From Saccharospirillum sp040881935 (GTDB taxonomy: Bacteria; Pseudomonadota; Gammaproteobacteria; Pseudomonadales; Natronospirillaceae), in contig NZ_JBBECH010000045.1 in the NCBI RefSeq assembly GCF_040881935.1, positions 1 to 24,024 on the forward strand: a stretch of 24,024 nt of DNA, given 5' to 3'. A program made the position numbers and the translations under genes. Every line of letters starts with the position of its first letter. Position 1 is the stretch's first letter. The notes under the pieces were generated by a model. That model saw only the letters and a program-made list of their open reading frames with translations. It ran no database searches and was not told where the DNA came from. Positions 7,888 to 14,626 of the stretch are shown here, piece by piece.

Positions 7888-8066
7888 CTATGAAACTTTG
7901 CTGTCGAAGACGTAGCTGTTGTCGGGCAGGCTGAGGATGTCGGTTTTGTTGGTACGGTCTGGGCTTGCGGTCAGCCCGAAACCTCAACCGGCACCAAGAT
8001 TGTGCCCCACTCACCCACTTCGTTGAGAAACCGCTCGCGCAGCTCGAGCCCTATTTGGACAGCCAT
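7888..8066 (-). pseudogene. Probable SF2 helicase fragment, frame-broken
   Basis: The minus strand at 7888-7983 encodes GFGLTASPDRTNKTDILSLP and ends at TAG 7888. GLTASPDR..KTDIL resembles helicase motif III of the intact gene (GLTATPERHDGKNIL). The 31 codons upstream (ATG 8066 to TGA 7971, another frame, including MAVQIGLELRERFLNEVGEW) lead into it through a frame change. The motif match is short, so family assignment is tentative. With the DUF3427 tail at 7537 it may be the ruin of one internally deleted helicase gene. Confidence 0.4.
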
Positions 8067-8071
8067 CTCAA

Positions 8072-8497
8072 ATGAAAATTAGAAAAATCGCTATAAGCTT
8101 GGTACTCACCTGGATTTTACTGTCGGCAACCGCATCCGCCTGTTGCAGTGGCTCAGAGTCACTAACCCAAACTGACTTTATTGGGCAATGGAATATGTTG
8201 ATTGGTGATTTTTCCAACGGATTGATCGTAAACGACGATTTCAGTGGTAGTTTTTACAACCTGGTGAACGGGAATCGCGTTAGCGGGCTCTCGTTTGCTT
8301 CGGACGACGTTACATTCCATGATGATTTGATAATCATCGATGTCTATATGACCCGACCAAGGGGTTTGATTCGCCGGTTTACGTTGTCTGGCTGGAAGTC
8401 GTCTAATACGACAAGAATTTATGGTTACATGTATCTGTATGATGGATTCGGCCGCCAATTCAATGGAAAGGCAGTGATGCTCGATAAGGTCGAATAG
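8072..8497 (+). CDS. Secreted or lipid-anchored hypothetical protein
   Basis: 141 residues with a clear signal peptide: basic MKIRK, hydrophobic core to about residue 19, then SATASACC. Cleavage could be after ASA (signal peptidase I), or at the first cysteine as a non-standard lipobox. The mature part (about 115 residues) is rich in beta-prone, aromatic and glycine residues, including GSFYNLVNGNRVSG and RIYGYMYLYDGFGRQF, which suggests a small beta-sheet domain. The family is unknown. No good ribosome-binding sequence precedes ATG 8072. It stands alone between helicase scraps and a minus-strand unit. Confidence 0.6.
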   Translation: MKIRKIAISLVLTWILLSATASACCSGSESLTQTDFIGQWNMLIGDFSNGLIVNDDFSGSFYNLVNGNRVSGLSFASDDVTFHDDLIIIDVYMTRPRGLIRRFTLSGWKSSNTTRIYGYMYLYDGFGRQFNGKAVMLDKVE

Positions 8498-8687
8498 TGG
8501 CACTTCGGCAATTTCAACCTTGACTCGATAGAACACGGTCTAAAAATTCCGCGTCAAGGCAAATTCGCGACTTCTAGTTCAATGATTTTATCCACTCGAT
8601 ACCACACACGGGACCAAAAAACAGGTCGGCTGCCGAGAAGCCGATCCTGATACTCTTCTGCTCAACGAAGCACACAATCGAGTGTCG
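8498..8687. other. Intergenic stretch between convergent genes
   Basis: No gene seen. A small inverted repeat (TCGGCT...AGCCGA, near 8624-8645) could form a hairpin but has no T-run, so it is not called as a terminator. Confidence 0.35.
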
Positions 8688-8897
8688 TTAGTCTCTTTGT
8701 TCTTGAGGCTTTTCTACCGTGACTCCTGACTGAGTCTTTTCTACATTCTTACTGAATGCTTTTGTAATGGCAAAGTCAGTAATTACGAATACCGTTAGGT
8801 AAATAGCCACGTCCCAGTACCCGGGAAAAGAGTCACTAAACTTGCTAGATAGCAGTAGTAATAAAAGCAAGGTTAAAAATCGGGCTAAATATATCAT
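8688..8897 (-). CDS. Small two-helix membrane protein, 69 aa
   Basis: Unrecognised. A very hydrophobic leucine run lies at residues 4-17 and a second helix at about 28-46 (WDVAIYLTVFVITDFAI), followed by a polar tail of about 20 residues. AAGGA seven to eight bases before ATG 8897 supports the start. It lies 39 bp downstream of the NYN-LOTUS gene on the same strand and may share its transcript. The real role is unknown. Confidence 0.5.
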   Translation of the reverse strand: MIYLARFLTLLLLLLLSSKFSDSFPGYWDVAIYLTVFVITDFAITKAFSKNVEKTQSGVTVEKPQEQRD

Positions 8898-8936
8898 TTA
8901 CCATTCCTTATAGGTTTACTCGATCAATCCTTTTCA

Positions 8937-9677
8937 CTAAAGCGCTCGAATTTGCATAGCCTTATTTTGAGACTGAATCTCAAACAAATCTGAAACCTTC
9001 ACCAGGTCACTCAGCTTCTTGTACCCATAGTTGATGGGTGAAAACGAGCTATTGTTGGAGATATAGGCGCCAACGGCACCCAAATGCGCCCAGCCCTCTT
9101 CATCCGAAGTCTGCTCAACGGCGGTTCTCAACAGCTTTACAAGGGCCGTGTTCATCCTCAGCTCGTTTCTGCTTTGCTTCTTCGGTGATGGATGCGCTTC
9201 GGCCTTGGCAACGGTGTTTGCCGCAGGCTCTTGCTCCTCTACCGCCTCCAGATTCTCCGTATAAATAAACTGGGAACAGGCATCCACAAAGGGCTGGGGC
9301 GTCTTTTTCTCGCCGAAGCCATATACCGTGAACCCACTTTCGAGCAGGCGCATGACCAGGGGTGTGAAATCGCTGTCGCTGGTCATGAGTGCAAAGGCAT
9401 TCACATTGTCACCATACAATAAGTCCATCGCATCGATAATCATGGACGCATCGGTCGCGTTTTTGCCTTTGGTGAGGGCAAATTGTTGAATCGGGCGGAT
9501 GGCGTTTGGGTGAACCTTCTCGATCCAGCCTTTCATGTTCGGGTTGTTCCAGTCGCCATGGGCATGGCGAACGTTTACTTTCCCGTACTTGGCGAGTTCT
9601 TCCAGCACGCCTTCTATGGCCCGGTGGCTGACGTTGTCGCAGTCTATCAGCAGTGCGATATTTTGGTTTAACGCCAT
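8937..9677 (-). CDS. NYN-domain RNase-like protein with C-terminal LOTUS (OST-HTH) domain
   Basis: 246 residues. The N-terminal NYN/PIN-like domain has the acidic site: LLIDCDNVS (D12, D14), KGKNATDASMIIDAMDLL (D76) and LMTSDSDFTPLV (D101, D103), all consistent with a metal-dependent ribonuclease. After a linker of about 30 residues, the C-terminal LOTUS-like domain (about 172-246) shows GWAHLGAVGAYISNN and INYGYKKLSDLVK, a fold that binds RNA, notably G-quadruplex RNA, in the family. This LabA/DUF88-type architecture is widespread in bacteria with largely unknown targets. ATG 9677 is preferred over an in-frame TTG at 9698. It sits immediately downstream of the truncated darG copy. Confidence 0.8.
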   Translation of the reverse strand: MALNQNIALLIDCDNVSHRAIEGVLEELAKYGKVNVRHAHGDWNNPNMKGWIEKVHPNAIRPIQQFALTKGKNATDASMIIDAMDLLYGDNVNAFALMTSDSDFTPLVMRLLESGFTVYGFGEKKTPQPFVDACSQFIYTENLEAVEEQEPAANTVAKAEAHPSPKKQSRNELRMNTALVKLLRTAVEQTSDEEGWAHLGAVGAYISNNSSFSPINYGYKKLSDLVKVSDLFEIQSQNKAMQIRAL

Positions 9678-9751
9678 TGAGCGTATCTTCCCTGACAAGT
9701 TCGTAGTGGTTCAAGCATAGCAAAATGCTGGTGATGCAGCAGCGAGTGTTA

Positions 9752-9958
9752 CGCTGTTTCGCTATCTGGCCCGAGAGTCGCTCAAGAGCAAGTGAGATAC
9801 TTCTTTCATCGAAGCGCTTTGGCTTTCGTTGCGCCCATTTGGCACCGGCAGGCCACGCTGCCACCTCGCCTTTAACACCTTCCACACTGGCCTGGCAGCC
9901 CTGCTCTGATACCAACCAGTCTACGGTAAACAATAGCTTCATTCCGAAAGGGAATTCA
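9752..9958 (-). pseudogene. Truncated second copy of the darG 3' end
   Basis: About 205 bp in the same orientation as darG and close to 90 percent identical by eye to 1805-2012. The minus strand still reads PFGMKLLFTVDWLVSEQGC, then KWAQRKPKRFDERSISLALE and RLSGQIAK, against the darG C-terminus. A one-base deletion in a T-run (TTT against TTTT) shifts the last residues so the frame runs on past the normal stop. No macrodomain or darT is present here. It is non-functional as an antitoxin, but it makes a long direct repeat with darG. Confidence 0.85.
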
Positions 9959-9961
9959 GGC

Positions 9962-9978
9962 TGATGTGGATCACATCA
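9962..9978. promoter_or_regulatory. 17-bp palindrome upstream of yqhA
   Basis: TGATGTG-GAT-CACATCA, perfect 7-bp arms around a 3-bp centre, lies 120 bp before yqhA at the edge of the darG fragment. It is suited to a dimeric regulator, but matches no specific consensus that I can name (the TGTG..CACA core lacks CRP spacing). Confidence 0.4.
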
Positions 9979-9996
9979 TGTCATGGTTGGACAACA

Positions 9997-10028
9997 CCTG
10001 AGCCTCATTCCAGACTATGAGGCTCAGG
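9997..10028. repeat. Perfect 12-bp stem-loop before yqhA
   Basis: CCTGAGCCTCAT and ATGAGGCTCAGG flank an 8-base loop. The stem is strong, but neither strand is followed by a real T-run, so it is either an imperfect terminator closing the accessory region or a structural element or binding site in the yqhA leader. Confidence 0.6.
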
Positions 10029-10097
10029 GAGTATTAGTTACATTGTTCGAACTTGGAATTACCCTCAACACCCTGTTAACTCAAAAGGCGCCAGCAT

Positions 10098-10676
10098 ATG
10101 ACTGACCAGACACCGAACCCAAGCCCCAATCAGGATGGCGACCGCAGCTCACTGGAGAGAGCCGTCGAATATACGCTCTGGAACAGCCGTTTCCTGGTGT
10201 TGTTTGCTGTGGCGTCGAGTCTGCTGGGTGCCCTGGTGCTGTTTATCATCGCCAGTCTCGACATTCTTTCGGTGATGGTGGACGCCTGGCACTACTATAC
10301 CGGCGCCAGCGATGTCGATATTCACGATACGGTGGTTACCAACATCATCGTTGCCGTCGATATCTACCTGATCGCCATTGTGCTCATGATCTTTGGCCTG
10401 GGTATCTACAAACTGTTCGTTTCCAGAATCGAACCAGCCAGTACCAAGGATGCTTCCCATCCGTTCAATGTGCGTTCGCTGGACCAGCTCAAAGATAAGA
10501 TCGCCCGGGTGGTGATACTCGCGGTCATCATCGAGTTCTTCCGGGCGGTGGTCGACATTCACTTTCAAACGCCGATGGATGCCATTTTGCTGGCACTCTC
10601 AGTTCTGGCACTGGCTGCGGCCTTGTTCCTAATGAGTCTCGCGCATAAGTTCGACCAGACTCATGGGGACAAATAA
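10098..10676 (+). CDS. yqhA: YqhA-family membrane protein (UPF0114)
   Basis: 192-residue inner-membrane protein of the UPF0114 family; its function is not established. Visible: a polar N-terminus of about 25 residues, a helix in RFLVLFAVASSLLGALVLFI, a second in NIIVAVDIYLIAIVLMIFGL (DIYLIAIVL... followed by GIYKLFVSRIEPA is characteristic of the family), then SLDQLKDKIARVVILAVIIE and a final hydrophobic segment ending SLAHKF. AAAGG before ATG 10098 supports the start. It is the first gene of the right-hand block, separated from the antiporter operon by about 230 bp. Confidence 0.85.
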   Translation: MTDQTPNPSPNQDGDRSSLERAVEYTLWNSRFLVLFAVASSLLGALVLFIIASLDILSVMVDAWHYYTGASDVDIHDTVVTNIIVAVDIYLIAIVLMIFGLGIYKLFVSRIEPASTKDASHPFNVRSLDQLKDKIARVVILAVIIEFFRAVVDIHFQTPMDAILLALSVLALAAALFLMSLAHKFDQTHGDK

Positions 10677-10780
10677 TGGCCGAAGGCTATTGGCTATTCA
10701 ATCGGGCCCGGGTAGCCGTGCCGGTGCTGCCCCGCCACTGGCAGCGCCTGAGCAGTGAGTCGATGAGCGTTTTATTTTAA
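10676..10780 (+). CDS. Possible small ORF overlapping the yqhA stop, 34 aa
   Basis: ATG 10676 overlaps the yqhA TAA, and the frame runs to TAA 10778-10780 (MAEGYWLFNRARVAV and onward). No family is recognised. Stop-start overlap suggests translation by re-initiation, but a 34-codon frame may be chance. Confidence 0.25.
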   Translation: MAEGYWLFNRARVAVPVLPRHWQRLSSESMSVLF

Positions 10781-10803
10781 AAGAGGCAAATAGGCATAGC
10801 GGG

Positions 10804-10832
10804 TTTACACTGGTAATTGATGGCAATACTCT
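10804..10832 (+). promoter_or_regulatory. Candidate promoter of the antiporter operon
   Basis: TTTACA (10804-10809), a 17-bp spacer, and TACTCT (10827-10832) lie about 80 bp before the first antiporter gene. The -35 is good and the -10 is weak, so this is only a candidate. Confidence 0.3.
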
Positions 10833-10910
10833 TTCCATTGCTATACAAGACATCGTCCCCTGTCTGTGAGGTGTCAGTAACTGACTCTACCCAACCCACA
10901 GCAGGTCTGC

Positions 10911-11411
10911 ATGAAACCCGAATCCTCTCGATTTTTCTCACACACGACACCGGCCAGATGGCTGGGGTGGTGCCTGGTGTTCGCTCCCTGTTGGTTGTTG
11001 CTCACCGGTGGCGATGGCTGGGGTTTCGGGGTTGTCGCGGTCGCCGGGTCGGCTGCTGTAGCGGTGTGGCTGGGTGCCTCTGTACGACTGCCTGGCTGGC
11101 GGCAGTTGCCTGGGTTTATGGGGTTTCTACTGCGTGCGGCTATTCAGGGCGGCTGGGACGTTGCACGTCGGGCCTGGTTACCTTCCTTACCCATATCACC
11201 GGGCTGGGTGGAGTATTCACTGCGCACCGAGGACGAGCGGGTGCGGGTTTTATTGTCGGCCATCATCGGCATACTGCCGGGCACCCTGGCACTCAGGGTC
11301 GACGAAAACCGTCTGGTTATTCATGCTCTGGACATCCACCAGGACTGGCGTTCGACGATTGTGGCGTTGGAATCACGTCTGGTTTATCTGCTTCTGGGGC
11401 GCGCCCTATGA
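10911..11411 (+). CDS. mnhE: Antiporter subunit MnhE/MrpE
   Basis: 166-residue subunit of the multisubunit cation/proton antiporter; first gene of the operon. It is equivalent to MrpE and to MbhA of archaeal Mbh complexes. Visible: two hydrophobic segments in the N-terminal half (about residues 18-35 and 38-55), then a cytoplasmic MNHE-type domain with SAIIGILPGTLALRVDE and LVIHALDI, the family signature. GCAGG precedes ATG 10911. It overlaps the next gene by four bases (ATGA). Confidence 0.85.
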   Translation: MKPESSRFFSHTTPARWLGWCLVFAPCWLLLTGGDGWGFGVVAVAGSAAVAVWLGASVRLPGWRQLPGFMGFLLRAAIQGGWDVARRAWLPSLPISPGWVEYSLRTEDERVRVLLSAIIGILPGTLALRVDENRLVIHALDIHQDWRSTIVALESRLVYLLLGRAL

Positions 11412-11692
11412 GCGGGTTTATTACGGTGATGGGGTTAATAATGGTGATCGTACTGACCGTCCTGTTGCTGGCCTTACTGGCCAGTCTGGTGCGGGTGGTG
11501 CGGGGGCCCACCCGGGCAGACCGGTTACTCTCGGTACAGATGATGAGCACCGTCGGCACCGGAATACTCCTGCTGATGGCCCACTACGGACAGCAGCCAG
11601 CACTCATTGATGCCGCGCTGATCATCGCGCTGCTGGCCGCCGTCATCAACGCTGCTTTGGTACAACTGCTGCGAGCCCCGCGCCATGACTGA
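11408..11692 (+). CDS. mnhF: Antiporter subunit MnhF/MrpF
   Basis: 94 residues, three predicted helices. The MrpF signature is visible: a first helix (MVIVLTVLLLALLASLVRVV), then RGPTRADRLLSVQMMSTVG and a hydrophobic tail with ALIDAALIIALLAAV. Start ATG 11408 overlaps the mnhE stop as ATGA; a longer open frame reaching back to 10817 is a shadow over mnhE. It is equivalent to MbhB, a small structural subunit of the antiporter membrane arm. Confidence 0.85.
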   Translation: MSGFITVMGLIMVIVLTVLLLALLASLVRVVRGPTRADRLLSVQMMSTVGTGILLLMAHYGQQPALIDAALIIALLAAVINAALVQLLRAPRHD

Positions 11693-12017
11693 GGTGTGGG
11701 GCTTAATCAGCGGGCCGGTCGCGCATGCCGTCGCCTATGGCTTTTTGCTGATTGGGGCGTTCTTTTTTATCTCCGGCACACTCGGCGTACTGCGCTTTCC
11801 GGATATCTACACCCGGCTCCATGCCATCACCAAGGCCGACACCCTGGGGCTGGGTTTTATCGTGCTGGGGTTGTGTCTGATCTCGGGCAGTGCGCGCACA
11901 AGCCTGCTGATGATTGGAGTCTGGGTGCTGGTTATGGCCTCGGGCGCGACCGCTTGCCAGTTGCTGGCCCGTTATGAACAGGATGACACCGACAGGGAGC
12001 GCCGGGATGACCGCTGA
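11685..12017 (+). CDS. mnhG: Antiporter subunit MnhG/MrpG
   Basis: 110 residues with the MrpG pattern: helix AVAYGFLLIGAFFFISGTLG, then VLRFPDIYTRLHAITKADTL, then GLGFIVLGLCLI and a third hydrophobic segment. FPD.Y.R.HA..KADTLG is diagnostic. It overlaps mnhF by 8 nt and the next gene by 11 nt, indicating tight translational coupling. It is equivalent to MbhC. The C-terminus is short and charged. Confidence 0.9.
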   Translation: MTEVWGLISGPVAHAVAYGFLLIGAFFFISGTLGVLRFPDIYTRLHAITKADTLGLGFIVLGLCLISGSARTSLLMIGVWVLVMASGATACQLLARYEQDDTDRERRDDR

Positions 12018-12915
12018 CGGTTTTTTTGATGCACTGCTGGCCATGTTAATCGTCAGCCTCGCTTGCGGTGCCCTGTACAGCCGGTCGCTGTATCGTGCCG
12101 TGGTGTTTTTTATTGCCCTGGGTTTGAGCCTGGCACTGGTGTGGGCACGGCTGAGTGCACCGGATCTGGCACTGGCCGAAGCAGCCATCGGCGCAGGCCT
12201 GACCGGTGTATTGCTGTTGTCGGCCCTCAAACATCAAGCCGCCGAACCACTCCGCCCCATGCGACCCAGCTTTCAATTGTTAATGGCTGTTCTGACCGGG
12301 GTGACGTTTTTACTGGTGCTGACGACGGTCTGGTCTATGCCAGCCGGTATGGCTCAGGTCGGGCAGCTCGCGTTGAACTCCGTTAATGACAGCGGAGTTG
12401 AGCATCCGATCACCGCCGTTCTATTGAATTTCCGGGCCTGGGATACCTTGTTGGAATTACTGGTGGTGGTGTTGGCGCTGCTGGGTGTACGGCAACTCAA
12501 GCTGCCGAACGACAGGCTTCCCGTCGCCTGGCCTCTGCTGCTGGCCTGGAGCAAGCTGTTAGCCCCGCTGAGTTTGCTGCTCGGTGTGTATTTGCTGTGG
12601 CGCGGTGCCGATGCACCCGGTGGTGCCTTTCAGGCCGGAGCACTTATCGGCTCTGGCCTGCTGATGCTGAAACTGGTGGGCCTGGCCCCAACCACGCCCT
12701 GGTCGCACTGGGGTATCAGGTTGCTGGTGCTGCTCGGCAGCTTCACGTTTCTGCTGGTCGCGATGGCAACGGACGTGTTCGGGGCGGGCTGGTTAACTTA
12801 CCCGCCGGGCTGGAACAAGGCGCTTATTTTGCTGATCGAAGTGGCGGCAACGGCGTCCATTGCCCTGTCACTGGCGATGCTGGCGGGCAGCGACCACCGG
12901 GAGCTGAACCAATGA
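12007..12915 (+). CDS. Fusion subunit: MbhD/DUF4040 + MbhE-like + MnhB
   Basis: 302 residues combining three modules that are separate in Mbh and partly inside MrpA in classical Mrp. Residues about 1-80 are DUF4040/MbhD-like (LSAPDLALAEAAIGAGLTGV, carrying the conserved acidic residues D53 and E58). About 88-160 resembles MbhE or the MrpA C-terminus (VEHPITAVLLNFRAWDTLLE). About 175-295 is MnhB-like (RGADAPGGAFQAGALIGSGL). It supplies part of the proton/cation path between the antiporter-like subunits. ATG 12007 overlaps mnhG; the open frame back to 11914 is not needed. The next gene starts at ATGA. The fusion explains why no full-length MrpA is needed in this operon. Confidence 0.85.
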   Translation: MTADGFFDALLAMLIVSLACGALYSRSLYRAVVFFIALGLSLALVWARLSAPDLALAEAAIGAGLTGVLLLSALKHQAAEPLRPMRPSFQLLMAVLTGVTFLLVLTTVWSMPAGMAQVGQLALNSVNDSGVEHPITAVLLNFRAWDTLLELLVVVLALLGVRQLKLPNDRLPVAWPLLLAWSKLLAPLSLLLGVYLLWRGADAPGGAFQAGALIGSGLLMLKLVGLAPTTPWSHWGIRLLVLLGSFTFLLVAMATDVFGAGWLTYPPGWNKALILLIEVAATASIALSLAMLAGSDHRELNQ

Positions 12916-13202
12916 CGGACGTTCAGCTGTTTGTGGGCCTGGGCCTTCTGCTCTGGTTGTTGGGGTTGCATGCGGTGATGACCCACCGTCACACCATTCA
13001 CCGGTTAATCGCCATCAATGTCAGCGGCAGTGGCGTCTTCCTGGTCATGGTCAGCCTCGCCAGTCGGGGGGAGGGGGTCGACCCGGTGATGCAGGCGCTG
13101 GTGGTAACCGGCCTGGTCGTGGCGGTCTGCGCCACCGCCTTTGCCTTGCGTCTCGGCAGTGCACGGCAACAGTCTCATGATGAAGCGGAGAGCCCGTCTT
13201 GA
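12912..13202 (+). CDS. mnhC: Antiporter subunit MnhC/MrpC (NuoK-like)
   Basis: 96 residues with three helices, in the position and size of MrpC/MbhG, homologous to complex I NuoK. Visible: LFVGLGLLLWLLGLHAVMTH, then HRLIAINVSGSGVFLVMVSL, then DPVMQALVVTGLVVAVCATA, where DP..QALV.TG..V is the family signature. Start ATG 12912 overlaps the previous stop; the frame upstream to 12597 is a shadow. It overlaps the next gene as TTGA. Confidence 0.85.
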   Translation: MTDVQLFVGLGLLLWLLGLHAVMTHRHTIHRLIAINVSGSGVFLVMVSLASRGEGVDPVMQALVVTGLVVAVCATAFALRLGSARQQSHDEAESPS

Positions 13203-14626
13203 GCTGGGCGTTGCTCAGTTTGGCCAGCCCCTTGCTGGCTGCCTTGCTGGCCTTGATGATTCGCCACGGGGCAGACCGGATTGTACTCGGTGCAACGCTG
13301 ATCAGCCTGATCGCCGCGGTGCTGGCCCTGGCAAGCATAAACGGAGAACAACCGGTTTCCCTGAACCTCGGTGGCTGGGAACAGCCATTGGCCATTCGCC
13401 TGGAGCTCGGTCACCTGAGCGCCTTGCTGATGATTCTGACCGGTACCCTGCATTTGCTGGTGGGTCTTTATAACCGGGTCAGTGACCACGGCACCTCGTC
13501 TCGCAGCGATTACTGGCCCCTGTCGGCTCTGATGCATGCGGTGCTGCTGGCCTTATGGCTGTCGCGTGATCTGTTTAACTGGTTTGTGACCCTGGAGCTG
13601 CTGAGCCTGGCGGCCGTGGCGATGGTAACGCTCAGCGGACCCAAGGCCTATGCTGCTGCGCTGCACTACCTGATGCTGTCGCTGATGGCCTCACTGTTCT
13701 ATCTGCTCGGCATTGCCCTGCTCTATGGCCAGGAGGGTGTACTCGATATTAACCAACTGGCGCAACAGTTGACCGACACGCCCATTACCCGCCTTTCACT
13801 CCTGCTGATGACCCTGGGGCTGATGATGAAAGCAGCGCTCTGGCCACTGTATCTGTGGCTGCCGGATGCCCACGCGAACGCGCCAACGGCGGTCAGTGCG
13901 CTGCTGTCGTCACTGGTGGTGAAAGGGCCGGTGTTTATTTTATGGATGATTCTATGGCATCTGGCACCGGCGCCCTTTGCCGAGCAACTCGGGCTGGTAC
14001 TTGCGCTGTTCGGTGGGGTGGCGCTGCTGGCGGGTGCCTGGTCAGCCATGACCACCCCTTATCTGAAAACACTGGTCGCCTATTCAACCGTGGCCCAACT
14101 CGGCTATGTGCTGATTGCGCTTGGCCTGTCGTTGCGCTGGCAGGCCCTGGAACTGGCCACGGCACTGTGGCTCTTTATCATCGCCCACGCCCTGGCCAAG
14201 GTGTCCGCCTTTCTGGCCGCCGGTGAGATGCAGGGCACCTATGGGCGCAAGGAGTTGACGGTGGTGAAGGGCGCCACCCTGACCATGCCGGTGGCCATGT
14301 TTGCCTTTGCCATCGCCGGCGGCAGCCTGATCGGGCTGCCGCCCAGTGGTGGTTTCCTGGCCAAATGGATTCTGCTGCAACCGATGTTTACCAGCCCGGC
14401 TCACTGGCCCTGGGCCTTTACTATTCTGGCCGGTACCCTGGCCAGCGCGGCCTATGTTTTCCGGGTGGTTTCACTGTCGTTCGACCAGCCAGACATCACA
14501 CCCGGCAGTCTCACCCAAAACCTCCCCGCTCAGTGGCTGAGCCTGCTGCCCGCCTTGCTGGTCTGGGGGCTGGCACTGCTCAGCCATCCATTACTGCTGT
14601 GGCTGAGTCGCGGGGCCGTGGTATGA
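13199..14626 (+). CDS. mnhD: Antiporter-like subunit 1 (MnhD/MrpD family)
   Basis: 475-residue polytopic membrane protein of the proton-antiporter family shared with complex I NuoL/M/N. Key residues are present: glutamate E133 in NWFVTLELLSLAA, K211 in LGLMMKAALWPLYLWLPDAH and K242 in SLVVKGPVFI. These correspond to the Glu/Lys pair and central Lys needed for proton transfer in MrpD. The start is TTG 13199 (TTGA overlap with mnhC). First of three consecutive paralogues; length is normal for MrpD. Confidence 0.85.
   Translation: MSWALLSLASPLLAALLALMIRHGADRIVLGATLISLIAAVLALASINGEQPVSLNLGGWEQPLAIRLELGHLSALLMILTGTLHLLVGLYNRVSDHGTSSRSDYWPLSALMHAVLLALWLSRDLFNWFVTLELLSLAAVAMVTLSGPKAYAAALHYLMLSLMASLFYLLGIALLYGQEGVLDINQLAQQLTDTPITRLSLLLMTLGLMMKAALWPLYLWLPDAHANAPTAVSALLSSLVVKGPVFILWMILWHLAPAPFAEQLGLVLALFGGVALLAGAWSAMTTPYLKTLVAYSTVAQLGYVLIALGLSLRWQALELATALWLFIIAHALAKVSAFLAAGEMQGTYGRKELTVVKGATLTMPVAMFAFAIAGGSLIGLPPSGGFLAKWILLQPMFTSPAHWPWAFTILAGTLASAAYVFRVVSLSFDQPDITPGSLTQNLPAQWLSLLPALLVWGLALLSHPLLLWLSRGAVV

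Noticed and set aside
8624..8645. Hairpin TCGGCT...AGCCGA as terminator
   Set aside because: Short arms and no T-run on either strand.
9409..9942. 177-codon minus-strand ORF covering the darG fragment and the NYN start region
   Set aside because: Only the first 60 or so codons are darG-derived; the rest runs out of frame over the NYN gene.
9962..9978. CRP or FNR binding site
   Set aside because: The half-site spacing does not fit TGTGA-N6-TCACA or TTGAT-N4-ATCAA; kept only as an unnamed palindrome.
10817..11407. Upstream part of the 291-codon frame ending in mnhF
   Set aside because: It overlaps mnhE completely in another frame; the true mnhF start is ATG 11408.
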